This document shows positions 1-11,700 of a stretch of DNA of 64,000 nt, in pieces (the first letter of the stretch is position 1; every line of letters starts with the position of its first letter). Source of the stretch: Exophiala sp. HKRS030 (lineage: Eukaryota > Ascomycota > Eurotiomycetes > Chaetothyriales > Herpotrichiellaceae); NCBI GenBank assembly GCA_023897205.1, contig JAHWDD010000008.1:186001-250000 (forward strand). Reading direction: 5' to 3'. Under the pieces are notes generated by a model. It did no database searches, had not been told where the DNA came from, and saw only the letters and a list, made by a program, of their open reading frames with translations. Made by a program: the position numbers and the translations under genes.

Positions 1-2
1 CC

Positions 3-647
3 GGTCAAGGTGCAGCTCTCCGGGAACAAAGATTAGCTTTCCGTCCGGACTGGGAGACAGTGCTTACTCCTGTGCTTGATTTCGTCGTGAGGCGTCCCGA
101 GGTGGACAGTGAACGTGTTGTTGTCTTTGGATGGAGCATGGGTGGCTACCTTGTAGCTAGGGGCGGGACGGCCGAACATCGTGCAGCTGCCCTTATTCTT
201 GATGATGGGGTATATGACTTCGGCCTTGCCTTCAGAAATGGCCTGCCGAGTTTCATGCAGCGTCTTATCGACTGGGGCTACGATGGCATATTCGACGCCT
301 TGGTGCAGAAAGCAATGCGTTGGTCGTCTGGTCTTCGATGGGGGGTGCTGAACGGACTTTGGACTTTTGGAGTGAAGTCTCCGGCAGACTTCCTCAGGGC
401 AACGAAAAATTACACACTCGAGGGCTGTTGCGACAAGATCAGAACACCATCTCTTATACTCGATGCGTCTGAGGACCACTTCCTCCGAGGACAACCGAGA
501 GTTCTTGCAGACCACCTCACATGCGAACATGAATTGGTTACACTCGGCAAACTTGATGGCGGCGAGACACATTGCCATCAGGGTTCATTTGGTCGGGTTC
601 ATCAAGTAATATTTGATTATTTGGCTAAGAGACTCGGTAGTTGTTAG
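3..647 (+). CDS. Alpha/beta hydrolase, FrsA/DUF1100-like (5' partial)
   Basis: The frame is open from base 3 of the window, so the true start lies to the left; the GTG at 60 is not a convincing start. Visible are the nucleophile elbow G-W-S-M-G-G (bases 132-149), an acidic residue in a LDASED context near 460-480 and a C-terminal GETHCH segment that would supply the catalytic His. This order fits the esterase/dipeptidyl-peptidase-like branch that includes 2,6-dihydropseudooxynicotine hydrolase and FrsA-like proteins. The substrate cannot be read from sequence. The in-frame residues before base 60 (GQGAALREQ...) agree with the family and support the partial call. The next gene downstream on the same strand is a Zn2Cys6 regulator. 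Confidence 0.85.
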   Translation, partial: GQGAALREQRLAFRPDWETVLTPVLDFVVRRPEVDSERVVVFGWSMGGYLVARGGTAEHRAAALILDDGVYDFGLAFRNGLPSFMQRLIDWGYDGIFDALVQKAMRWSSGLRWGVLNGLWTFGVKSPADFLRATKNYTLEGCCDKIRTPSLILDASEDHFLRGQPRVLADHLTCEHELVTLGKLDGGETHCHQGSFGRVHQVIFDYLAKRLGSC

Positions 648-1219
648 GTAATAGCTTAAAAAGTCGTGAGTCTTCGTGAGCGGTCTGCTCTGCTCGTTCT
701 CAGGCAGCGGAGGGATCCCTGTCAAGCAAAGTCTTTCGACCAAGGTCCGTAATGGCGACATAGCTTACCTAGTTCCCCTAACATTCTGCACATACATAAG
801 TACGTTAGCATGAAGAGTCTCTATTCTGCTCTCTGCCGGACATCAACTCCGTACTAGCATAGCAAAGTGGCTATGCACACGACAGCGCCTCTTTCCTTGA
901 GTCGTCACGACGCGGATAATTAGAAGTGTAGATTGAAGACTGAGAAGAAGATGAGAAAGAAGATGGAGAGCTGCGAGCACATCCGTCGTAAAAGCGGCAG
1001 CGTCTTGGGAAGCGCGCCGTGGACAGAGCATTTCACCGCTTCTTAAAGCGCCGAGGCACAGGTTCGGCACCGATTTCACTTCTGCGGCCAGAAAGCTGGT
1101 ACAGACTTGCCCTTGTCATCCTCCTCCCATGTATTTGAACGTTTGAGGCAGCTCCTGTCCTCGCTTAGCATTAATCATCTGGTACATAGTACTGACCGAA
1201 CTCAAACTCCTTCCTGGCC
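648..1219. other. Intergenic, upstream of Zn2Cys6 regulator
   Basis: There is no supportable gene. The 78-81 residue minus-strand ORFs here show no family features. The stretch should hold the terminator of the hydrolase gene and the promoter of the regulator starting at 1220. Confidence 0.6.
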
Positions 1220-3746
1220 ATGTCCGGTCTCGACTTGTCACGCACTGCCTGCACACGGTGTCGTGACCAGAAGGTAGGTTCGGGCTCTCTGATGCAACAG
1301 CCGTACTAATCCCAGGGTGATGCTTTCTGCAACAGCTCAAGTGTAGCCGCGAGTATCCCATCTGTCTCCGCTGCAGAAGACTTCACGGACACTGTGTCTA
1401 TCCGCGGCCGCATGACCGTAGTAGACAGAGGGCCGAGCGAGCGCTCGCGGACGCCTCTACCTTGCTTGAGTCAACGCAAACCAGGAAATCTCATCTCGAG
1501 CCTCAGCCATCGCAGGGAGATTTTCCCAGCTCAGACTTGATCCGTCAGCATTCATCACAGCACGAGCAGGCTCACCCAGGGTTTTTCATTCTACCTGGAC
1601 AGCATGGACGGACAAGAGTAGATGTGCATGTGTCACCCAAAAGCACAGAGGGACTGAGGACGGTGGCAGACATTCCATCTGATGTACGTTGGCGAATCTA
1701 CCGGTTCGAGTTAAGTTAATCTCCACAAGTCGTACCCTCACCAGCTCCGGGATGCCCAATACAACAGAGACAACGATCAAGCAGATCATACACCACGCTC
1801 TGGCGACCCTTCGCTCCCACCGCTCTCGGCCGGACTTGGACTCCTGGAAATATACTTCTCGCGGGTTTACAACGCAAGCCTCCTTTTTTGGAAGCCACTC
1901 CTGTTCCAGCAGTATGTCGAGGGCAAGATACCCGCGTTTCTACTTCGCGCGATTTTTGCGCTCTCGGCTTTGTAAGTTCAGCTTCGCTCAAAAAGACAGT
2001 CTCCTAACACTTCTACAGATTTGTGGGTTCGGACCAGCGTAACTTGGAGGGGTACTCCGAGCTCCGTGCTCTAGGTGCTTTCCGTCATCGCAGTCTTCCT
2101 TGGGCCCAAGCTGCTGCTCGAGAAGCATGCTCCCTCGCAACACTCGATCCCTCGCTCGAAGTAGTCCAGACTCTAGAATGTCTGACGTTGTATTGGTTTG
2201 GAACAGGCCAGTCCAAGAGTGGCGATCTCTCTCTCGGTAAGACTCCGAAGGCTGCAGCTTTCATCTTATTGCTCACGCCTTTTCCAATAGCGCTTGCGTA
2301 TCGCTGTTGCTGTGTTCTGGGTTTCAATCAAAGCAAATCCTCACGGTCAGAAAGCCCTAAAGCCTCACTAGATGCGGAATTGCAACGACGATGTTTGTGG
2401 GCTTGCTGGGCCTCCATGTGCATTGTCGCTGCACCAGAGCCATACTTGCGCTGTTGGGGGTCAGAGGTCGCAAAAGTTCCTTTACCCGCGCGAATTGATC
2501 GAGAAGCCTCTGGGATCAAGATCAGACACAAACAGTACCTAGACGCAAATTGGGTGCCCCATGATATACAGGGTCTGGGGGAGGTTGATCACATGCTGCC
2601 AACAGCTGCCGTATTGATGAAAATGGTCGGTGTCTGGTAAGCATTTTATCGAGTAACATGGCAAAGTCTTGACTTCTTCGCATTTAGGGCGAAAGTCCAG
2701 TTATTCGCACTAGACCGTCAGGCCAGCGATCCATCCTCGAAACTCGAAGAGCCGGGCGCTCTAGCAACATGGGCCGCTTCGGTTCATGCTTCAATTTCCT
2801 TGGCTCAGCGCCAGAAAATCCTTGACGAAGCTGAGCTTGGAGATGTCTTCGATGAAGCCCACCTGCTTTTTATGTGCGATGCCCTTCACAGCCTCTCTCA
2901 AATAACGGTCTACTCCACAATGGTACCACTCTTCTGTGGTCTAACAGCACAGACTACTGTCGATAGCTCGTTGGCGCAATCAAGCGCAAGCGTCGTGGTT
3001 GAGAACGCGTGGTTGTTCGCCAATCAGCTCAAAACCTATCGCGAATCTCGTCGAGACGCAACGTACATGTGTCCACTTATCGGACATTGCGCTTTCACCT
3101 CCGCAGCAGTTCTTCTCACTTTCGAGTTTGGTCGTAGGAAAAATGGGTCTGACGGTTTCATTCCAGGACTCGAATCCGTCGACACCGTATTACCCGTGGT
3201 ACAAACTAACGTCAAGATTCTTGATGAACTGTGCAGATATTGGGAAGTCCTACGTCGACCTGTGAGTGATTTGTTCTTCGTCTCAACATAATTGCTGCCT
3301 CTTTAGCTAATGTATACGTTTAGTTCGACAAGATCTTGGCTGCTCTAGAGTCGCTGACTGCCAGTGCTGGCGCTAGGATCTCTTCACCGTCAGTATACAG
3401 TGATAGACCTACTCGTCAACGCCCTCTCCAGGCTCTTGAGGCGCCCTTTCCAACCAACCAACTTCATACCCCGAGTCAGCCAAGCCACGGTCTTCAAGAG
3501 CAGCCGCATACAAACACCGACATGCCCCTGCAACCACCTTCGGCAAACATTGGCCCACAGCAAGCAATCGATTGCCTATCTTTCAACAATGAACCCCAAG
3601 CCAGCAGTGGTGAAATTCTCCACGATTCAAACACTCTCGGAATGGACGACTGGTGGAATAGTTCCTTCACAGATGCGGGCTATGAAAATCTGGCAGTGCT
3701 CGAGCCAATGATGCTCTTACGTGGAAATTGGGATGGGCTTCAATAA
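1220..3746 (+). CDS. Zn(2)-Cys(6) fungal transcription factor, about 734 aa
   Basis: Proposed exons are 1220-1273, 1336-1683, 1730-1971, 2019-2236, 2291-2636, 2688-3261 and 3324-3746, totalling 735 codons in frame. The binuclear zinc cluster is split by intron 1: C11 and C14 lie in exon 1 and C21, C28, C31 and C38 in exon 2, with CVYP following. Exons 3 and 4 hold the fungal-specific regulatory domain, recognisable from a YFSRVYNASLLF segment and a later LAYR segment. The 54-bp intron 2237-2290 is a multiple of three without a stop, so retention would not break the frame. The C-terminus is rich in Pro, Gln and Ser and could activate transcription. Hydrolases on both sides and a sugar porter beyond suggest local control of a small catabolic group, which is inference. 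Confidence 0.88.
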
Positions 3747-3823
3747 AACTATCTAACGACCGCGACACGACTTATGGCTTGGTCTCGCCACACACGATGG
3801 GTACATGGTAGGCCGTACCAGTT

Positions 3824-4732
3824 TTAGCCAAATGCTGTTGCGAACCAATCTCTACTGTGGCCAGCCGCGATGTTCGTATCGGATCTCTCTGAATACAGGC
3901 TCATATGACTGGTACCAGGAAGGATCTGTATGTTCTTGAATGGAGAAGCGACCTTACTGAAAGCCTCGATTTCCAAATCCCAAGCGGTGATGTTATCGCC
4001 CTCAGCCACAATCATGCAGACCTTTGTATCCAGAATTCGTCCGAGGAACGGGAAAACCGAATAATTGAGCAACAGTTCTGCCGACTCTGTGGTGCTCCAG
4101 TGCTGATGAAGGGGAGCTTCGTGCTTTTGTAGCTCCAAGAACACTTCGTTCACGCGGGCAAAAGGCCAGACCGAGAGTTCTGTGCCAGGAGTGGTTGTTG
4201 CAAACGATATCTTGCCGCCGTTACCCTTGCTGCGAGCCCTGCGATCCCTGAGGATATAGTCCTGAAAGTCGCAGAACCGGGTCTCCCCATGGACTCGCTT
4301 CATATTGGCGTGACCATCAACGACAGGCACCACGCTGACGGCCGCCTTGACTCGGCTGTCGATTGCCGCCAGGATCAACACATGCCCACCACTGTACGAT
4401 ATGCCGAAGACACCGAGCCTGTTTGAGTCCACATCGTCGCGGCTCTCGACGTAAGTCAATGCGTTTCGATAGTCCGAAATCTGTTTCCAAGGGTCTAGGT
4501 GCTGGCGACGGTCCCCTGAACTTTCTCCAAAGCCTGCGTAGTCGAACCCAAGGAACTGGATACCCTTCTCATTGACAATGCGTGCGATGTGCGGCAACAC
4601 AATCTCTTTGGTGTAGCACCATCCACCTGCGGCCACTACGGTGGGAAGCTTTCCCGCGGCGCCTTCAGGACGGAAGAGGGTGCCGACTAGGGTGACACCG
4701 TCACTGGGGAATTCGACTCTTAGTTCTGGCAT
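3824..4732 (-). CDS. Alpha/beta hydrolase, dienelactone hydrolase/polyketide-transferase-like, 302 aa
   Basis: This is a single-exon gene. The frame extends upstream to a TTG at 4807, but the ATG at 4732 (MPELRVEF) is where family resemblance begins. The likely triad is Ser112 in G-I-S-Y-S-G-G, Asp246 in VAEGDN and His276 in GTSHMS. A G-F-D-Y-A-G-F-G-E-S-S-G segment matches the strand preceding the nucleophile in YcjY-like, X-Pro-peptidase-like fungal hydrolases often found beside polyketide or catabolic genes. No signal peptide is evident, so it is probably cytosolic or peroxisomal. It is convergent with the upstream regulator (77 bp apart) and divergent from the sugar porter at 5954. The substrate is unknown. 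Confidence 0.85.
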   Translation of the reverse strand: MPELRVEFPSDGVTLVGTLFRPEGAAGKLPTVVAAGGWCYTKEIVLPHIARIVNEKGIQFLGFDYAGFGESSGDRRQHLDPWKQISDYRNALTYVESRDDVDSNRLGVFGISYSGGHVLILAAIDSRVKAAVSVVPVVDGHANMKRVHGETRFCDFQDYILRDRRARSKGNGGKISFATTTPGTELSVWPFARVNEVFLELQKHEAPLHQHWSTTESAELLLNYSVFPFLGRILDTKVCMIVAEGDNITAWDLEIEAFSKVASPFKNIQILPGTSHMSLYSERSDTNIAAGHSRDWFATAFG

Positions 4733-5953
4733 CGTGCGAGGTCGTTCGGCGAGCGAGCTGGATATTTCAGTTGTCGACGTATCGAGACAGGATCCCGGAG
4801 CAAGCAAGGGGTTTGGACGATTTATATTCGTCTTCTTCGGCTGCAGTTTGTGCTTGCAGCGTACTTATACACAAACACGACTACACATTCGTTTCGTGAG
4901 TGTTCATCTTAGCAGGTCAATGTCACAAGAACTTCCATCGACTCGTCCGACGGTAGACGTCAGCGACTTGTACTGTTCCGTCGGAATCGGTTCCGGGGTC
5001 GGGGTCGGAGTCGGGATCACAATTCGCCAAGGGCGTCGTCCAGACCGTGCAGCTGAAATGTTCAATGCAGGAAAGTAACGCCTCATAGCCCAGCTGTATG
5101 GTGACGCTTCCCGAGTGGGATTGGTCCATCTTACCAAATGCTATTAACGACACATCCACTGAGGTTGCGCCCAATGAGGAAGCTCGTCGAATGGTATTTT
5201 TGATTTCCAGGATTGCCGTTCGAAAGAGGAGTAGGGCCCTGACCGCCGACTTTTCAGCCGGCTGATATAAAACCAGCCGGGATGCTGTCTTGCAATAAAA
5301 CTCGCTTCTTTGGGTTATCAAACATCGCCCCATTGTTCATCAGCGCCGAATGAAAAAGCCGAATCCGAAACCGATCAGATATTGGGTGATTTAAGCCAAA
5401 TACCACCATTGAAACCCCACAGGCTTCTTATCAGGACAATAAGCGCGACGTGGCTCCTGTTACCATCGCTTCGCCATGGTAACTGAGTTTCGGTGTTGGT
5501 GGCTCCAATCCATCTCAATTTCGCTCGAATTAAGCCAACTCGTATCCAATCAAGTCGGCTAATCGGGATAACGGTGACAACGAGAACGTAACCGCGTGAT
5601 TCATGGGAGTGTTGTAACGGATCCAGTAAATTTTGTCCAGTGTCTGGACCTTTATTCTCGACTCCGATCGGCACTTCGATCATCTACCGAAATGCTGGTG
5701 TTGGAGCAGAACAATTCCTCCGGATTTGACATCAACATTCGGCCCTGCTCCTCTTTCCCTATTGATTATACAGTGAACCAAACTCGTATTGGGGCTGGAA
5801 ATTAATGTTCTCCCCATATTTCCCCAGGATCTCCCCGGACACATATATTCACTTCTAATTTGTCAGATATAAAAACCAGACGAATGTTGCTCTCGTCCAC
5901 CTGTGCTTGGATCTGAACAAAAAATTCTTTGAATATATCCCCGTACCTTGGCC
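4733..5953. promoter_or_regulatory. 1.2-kb divergent intergenic region between hydrolase and MFS porter
   Basis: The region is noncoding on both strands as far as I can see, because its ORFs lack family features and overlap one another. It must contain the promoters of the minus-strand hydrolase (ATG at 4732) and the plus-strand transporter (ATG at 5954). It holds a short GTCGGG-like run near 4993-5020, a perfect inverted repeat at 5258-5280, and an AT-rich TATA-like patch near 5866. Confidence 0.55.
5258..5280. repeat. Inverted repeat CCGGCTG-N9-CAGCCGG
   Basis: Two perfect 7-bp arms (5258-5264 and 5274-5280) flank a 9-bp AT-rich spacer. The arms contain CGG and CCG half sites facing each other, the geometry bound by dimeric Zn2Cys6 regulators. 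It sits in the divergent promoter region two genes away from the regulator at 1220-3746. Binding is inference. Confidence 0.5.
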
Positions 5954-7963
5954 ATGCCTTCCCCTGAGCTCGCAACCGACCAGAACCGTCGAGTTTTGGG
6001 TTCAGTGAAGGCGAACTCATACAACTTGACAGTGATTCTGTTCGCCTCACTCGGATCATTTACCTATGGCTATAGTTCATCCATCATTGCATCGGTCTTT
6101 GGCCTTCCTCCTTTCTTTGACTTTTTCAATCTCTCCTTGACCGGGCCAAATGCTGCAGAAGCAAACGACATTATCGGCGGTACTAGAAACCTTTTGTCAT
6201 ACAAATTCCCCATAGCAAAGCTGACAAAGAGATAGCCGCGAATGGCCTTTTTTACGGGGGTGGTATCATTGGCGCTCTTGCCGTTAACTATATCCTGAAC
6301 AAGTTCGGTCGGCGCAAGTCGATTCAATTTATATGCGTCATCTGCATCATCTCTGGTGCTGTTCAATGCGGTGCGATTCATATTGCAATGATCCTGGTGG
6401 GCCGATTCGTCAGTGGCATTGGTGTGGGGATGATGCAGGTGACTATACCTGCATATATGGTAAATGTCCATGCCGTTTTCCTACCGGGCCCCGTATAATA
6501 AATATCGATTATCTGGAGAATACTTACTATTTTAGTACAGTCAGAGCTGTCCCCCGCCAAACAGCGTGGCCGGATGACCGGTAACAATTCCGCTCAGAAA
6601 CCAGATGTTTGCACGGGCGTCTGCTAACGTATCGAACAGGATCACATGGTGTTTTGATTGTGGTCGGTTATGTGAGATATACCAGCAACCTTCTCACGTA
6701 TTGTTCCTAATTGACATAAATCTCTGACCAGACTGCAGCTGCCTTGGCTGGCCTCGGATGCTATTTTGCAGAGCCTGAAGTGGGATGGCGCCTCTGCCTT
6801 GGTCTTCAGATCGTCGCTCCGAGTCTCCTGCTGGCAGGATCCTTTCGGCTTCCAGAATCTCCAAGGTGGCTTCTCTCACAGGGACGAGACCAGCAAACAT
6901 TGGATGTTCTGCGCCGTTTACATGATCAAGCGGATGATGATACCGCAAGTCACGGCGCCAATGGAGAATTTTACCAGATTCTGGTTCAACTGGAGCTCGA
7001 AATGAACAACAAGATACTGGGAACTCGGGATATGCTGAAACGGCCATCTTACCGAAGAAGAATTTTAGCGGGTCTATTGGTTGAGTGTGTTTCTCGACAG
7101 CTGTATTCATGAGTTCTCTCTACTTACCCATCTATGGCGTAGATTCGCCTCCCAGTCCAGCGGTGTCCTCGTCATCAATAACTACCAAATTCTGCTCTAT
7201 AACAACCTCGGACTCTACGGCTGGCTCCCGCTTCTGCTCTACACTATATTTTCGGCTTGGGGGGCCCTTTCAAACTGGGTCAACTCGCTCATCCTCGATC
7301 GGCTCGGACGCGTCCCGGTTCTCACTTACGGTCTCGTGGGCTGCATTTCTGTCATGGCCGTGGAGACAGCCTTGGTGGCTTCCTATGCTTCAACCTCGAA
7401 CAAAGGAGGAAACGCGGCGGCCGTGGTGTTCCTCTTTTTGTTCATCATGTTTTACGGGGGCACGCAAGACGCCAGTGGCTACGTGTACTGCAGTGAGATA
7501 TTCCCGACCCCAGTGAGAGCCCAAGGGCTGGGGATATGCATTGCAGGCCTTTTCGCCACTGCCCTCGTGTATACCCAGGTGTATCCTACGGCTTCTGCCA
7601 ATATCGGATGGAAGTACGTCGCCAAAACCAAAAAAAACTCTCTCCAAAAGACAGCCAAGCCACATTCCCCGGAATCGCTGACCGAGTATCAGGTATTACC
7701 TCGTCTTCATCCTGGTCCCCGCCGCATGCGTACCATTCGTCCGGCGTCTCCCGGAGACCAACGGTCTGTCACTCGAGGAAATTGCAGCAAGGTTTGGAGA
7801 TGCGGTGGCCGTGGATATTCGACATCTTACCCTCGAGCGCAGCGACGCGGTCAGCCAACGTCTCCAGGCAGTTGGACTCGGGACCAGATCGGAGGAAAGA
7901 TCGAGACAAGCTGAAACCAAGGAAGACCTGGTTGTTAGTCATCACGATGCACAACCAGGTTGA
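5954..7963 (+). CDS. MFS sugar transporter (sugar porter family), about 530 aa
   Basis: Exons proposed: 5954-6179, 6236-6459, 6541-6580, 6640-6671, 6732-7079 (or to 7088), 7156-7613 and 7693-7963, giving 532 or 535 residues depending on the fifth donor. ATG 5954 is preferred over the TTG six bases upstream. Sugar-porter signatures are visible: an LFYGGGIIGAL helix, GRFVSGIGVGMM, PESPRWL after TM6, and PETNGLSLEEI after TM12. It should sit in the plasma membrane and import a hexose, disaccharide or related polyol by proton symport. A 32-nt and a 40-nt exon are both phase-consistent. It lies divergent to an alpha/beta hydrolase. The substrate cannot be assigned. Confidence 0.88.
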
Positions 7964-8726
7964 AAAACAAGACAGTCTGGTTGCTTGGGCGAATGTCGGG
8001 GGAGCCAACGTATTTGAATGTTAGGGATCTCAAGAATGTAACTAGTTCCATGAATTCCTGGGAGTAGACGGGGAAGCACCAGGTGCACTCCGGGCGTGCC
8101 AGGATCTGTAACTCGACAACAAAAGCCTCGATCTCAGAGGTACTCCTCCTTGCTCATGTAGAGAGAGAGGCCTTTTCAAGGATTGCGCTGCGACGCTCGC
8201 AGCGCTTCTCATGGCCTCCGTCGACGTCCTCGTTCACTCGTAACCCTCCTGTGCTAATAGCATTGCGCCGCTTAGTCGCCCTTGCTGCCCGAAACTCGAT
8301 AGAGAGACTAGAACTTCATTGTGCACTCGCTGCGCGCGCAATTCATCTTCTGTCCAATTGCTGCTCTCTTTTCCAAAGGAGAAGAGGCACTCTCACACCG
8401 CACGCTCTCACGTAGTCAATTGATAATGACCCTCGAAGTTTCGCCGAAATTTCTAAGAGGGAAAATACCTTAGTTATTGAAGTGAATGTTTTTTGTTTTC
8501 AGGGCTCAAGCATAGTGATTAGTCTATTGGTACCTACGTTAAAACGCGCCATTCAAATTGCCCGAAATAGGTAGCGTGAGAACCTTGTTTTCTGTCGTAT
8601 TACTACTAGAGTAACGTGTCACTGTCCTTTAAGAGTCAAAACATATATCTCACACGGCATGATCAGATCTTCTCTACCTACATATTGTAGTTTGAAAAAT
8701 AATTCATACAAAATATCTCTCTCTCT
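7964..8726. other. Intergenic between MFS porter and SEC7 (convergent 3' ends)
   Basis: No gene is supported. The plus-strand ORF at 8083-8415 is low in family features. The stretch lies between two convergent genes, so it should hold both terminators. Confidence 0.6.
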
Positions 8727-11700
8727 TCACACCGCTCCAGTACGACTTGCTCTACTTCCTCTCCGTCCATAACTCAACGACGACGACGAAGGGCCTGGAC
8801 TCGTGGGGGTAGGACCGACGCTTCCATTCCTCATCGAACTCACGCTCCCATCTCGACCTCGACTGGTGGCCATGATAAAATCTGGCATGCCGAACTGTAT
8901 CTCGCCGACTCGACGGAAGATACCCCACAGGGCAGAACGAAGGTCGGTGTTGATTTCCTTCTCCAGCAACCCAACAGAAAGAGGGTAGAATGTTTCGAGA
9001 TGTTTCTGGAAGCTGTCCCTGGGGAAATTCGTGTATCCTTCTAGGACGTCAATGACGACAGGTCTCCAGGCCACAATGTTTCGTTGCTGAGTTTCTTCGT
9101 CGAGCAGGATAAAGGAGCGGATGATGTCCGCACATAGCCTGGTAGTAAATTGTTAGTCCTTAGTTTCATATACCAACACAAAAAAAAAACACTTACGGGA
9201 TCAATGCCCCTTCAGTCTGATCTCTGCTTGACCTCCTCTCCTCGCCTTCGTCATGGTACATCCTCAGCAAGATACTGACGTAGGTGTTGGCGGATCCAGA
9301 TTCTTGTTTCAATAAATTGGGCGGCTGTCTCATGAATCCTTGTCGCCATAAAGCCATCCTCAGATCCTTGTCGCCGTTGAACTTCTTCGCGAATTGATAT
9401 GATTTCTTGAGCAGCGTCATGAGTCTTAGTAGTTCCGGTGAGGGTATTTGAGCGTACACCGAGTCATTGGAAAAGAGTTCGGCAACCGTCTCAATCATGA
9501 GCAACTGGAGAACACAGTTCGTGATAATCTTGTTGAAAAAGCGACGACGTGCTGCCGTCACTACTGGGGCAGGAGCTTGCATATCTGAATGAGGTCGATA
9601 ATCTTCTAGCTCTTGTGCACCTTGCTGTGATATCTCGGGAGGCGACACCACCGGTTCCTTGTGACCATCCGCAGGTGGACTGGCGAGTGGAAGCTGTGCT
9701 TGTGTTCCATTTTCTGTAGGAGTTTCGACGATTGAGCTTCCTGAAATACTCAGTCCATCACCACTATCAGCAGATGGTGTTGGTCGAGCATCGGACATTG
9801 TGGCAGCAGCGGAGAAGAGTTCATAAGCCGTTGTCCGGTTGAAGAGCTCAACAAACGCTGTCACAATCCTAGCCCAGTGTTCGGGTCTGAACTTTGTGAC
9901 GTTCTGCAGAATGAGTTGCTGAAGGCAGTTGCTGCCAATCCGGGCAATGGTATCGTTTTCTTGACAAATGCACAATGTCAAGAGGTCCAAAAAGCGGTCC
10001 AACATGTGCTCTAATGAGTCGAAGTAGTGCGTAAAAAGGGTGATCATGTTTCGCAGGGCTTGAATCATGGTGGTAGACAGCCAAACAGACAGCTCCTCGT
10101 GGTTGGGAGCCTTAGACATCTCCGACTTAGACTGCAAGACAACAAAGATCGGATACAGTACTTGGCGCCACAGAGTATCCCAGAATTCGATTGGAAAATC
10201 TCCACCGTATCTTATCAACGTCTCGAACAGGTAATTCAGAGCTCTTGATCGGACTTCCAGATCTTCCCCTGTCATCAAGACGTCTTGGTAGGCGATAAGT
10301 ACCGGATACCAGAATTGCTCTTCCTCCGTTTGTGATGTCGGTTGCTTTACCCCAGCGACAATACCTGAAGCATCAGACTGGGATGATCCTCCGTGGCGTC
10401 GAGACAGCGGACACTCGGGAGTCTTGAGCATCTTGGGCACTGTAGATTTCAACAGTTCGATGGCCTGAAGAGATTTCTTCTGGAATTTCAGATTCTTGGA
10501 AAACTCGGTTAGACAGACAATCAGGTCCGGGAACGAGCCTTGCGAGATCACAACGCCAAACCGAGTGTTATAGATCTGCGTAGTGTAGTCGAAAGCAATG
10601 TTGACAATGGCCTCATACTGCTCTCGGGCCGCAACAGAGAATACGCCAAACATTGTCTTCCAGCCAGACCTGATGTTTTCCCCTCGAGCCTGTATCATCT
10701 GTATGAGGCATCTCAACACCATGTCTTTGACGGTGACGACTGTGCTATTTGCCATGACATGCTGGAAAGGTTTGAGAAAGTCTTTTTGAAACTTGAATCC
10801 GGGCAATTCCTCGATTTCCAAGAATCTCATCGAGAGTTGTCGAAGAGAATCAAGTGCAAAGAAGACGACGGCGGTGTTATTGTGACAGCCGACTTGATTG
10901 AAATGCTCACCCAGGACCTCCCATATCCGTGTCCACTCTATCCTGACTCTGGTCATGTTATAGTAGCTGATCTCCACCAGCTTTTGTAAGCTGTAGGTCC
11001 TAGGAGAATCACTATTTCCCGAAGACTGAATCTCTTGCCAGCTAACATCGCTTAGAGCCCTGACGAAATCGATAATGGCTTCAGAGGACAGCTTGGCGGT
11101 GTTGGTAAATATTCTATCCACTCCGCGGATCATGTCAGTAGACATAGTCTCGTCTGCAACTTCCGGACGGAAGCTGTGCGCTGATCTGGGTCTTGGACGT
11201 CTGGCCGGTTGCATAGACCGTCGGCTGCGATTGTTGTCTCTGGCGTTTGAAGGTGTGGGAATATTGGCCCGCGTGACATCGGGAACAACACCTTCGTCAA
11301 TACCAGTAGACAATAGTTGAAGCCTGTCAAGCTGGCTGATGCACATGAGAACCTCCCGCCATGAAGATTTCAGCACATCGCCTTCCGACAAGGCAACCTC
11401 GATAAGGACTTTCAAAGCTTCCAGATTCTTGGCCATCATCTCCTTCAAGTTGCTCAAGTTGGTGAACTTGGCCAAAGCCGTAACGAAGGCAACCCTTGGG
11501 GTTTCGAGATCAAATCGGCAAGATATTCTGATGGCTAGTCTCAATCCATAGAGGCACTGTTTGATAAGATCAAGATTCTGTGCATCTTGCATCTGACTCG
11601 AAAATGCTGATAGAAAAGACATCCAGGTCACATTGAACATGGGCCCGACATGCTTGATTGATGTCGCTGGAATGAATCGGGACAAAGCTTCACGAACAGC

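Noticed and set aside
8083..8415. Plus-strand 110-codon ORF between the MFS gene and SEC7.
   Set aside because: Ser/Arg/Leu-rich with no motif; it lies in the terminator region of two convergent genes.
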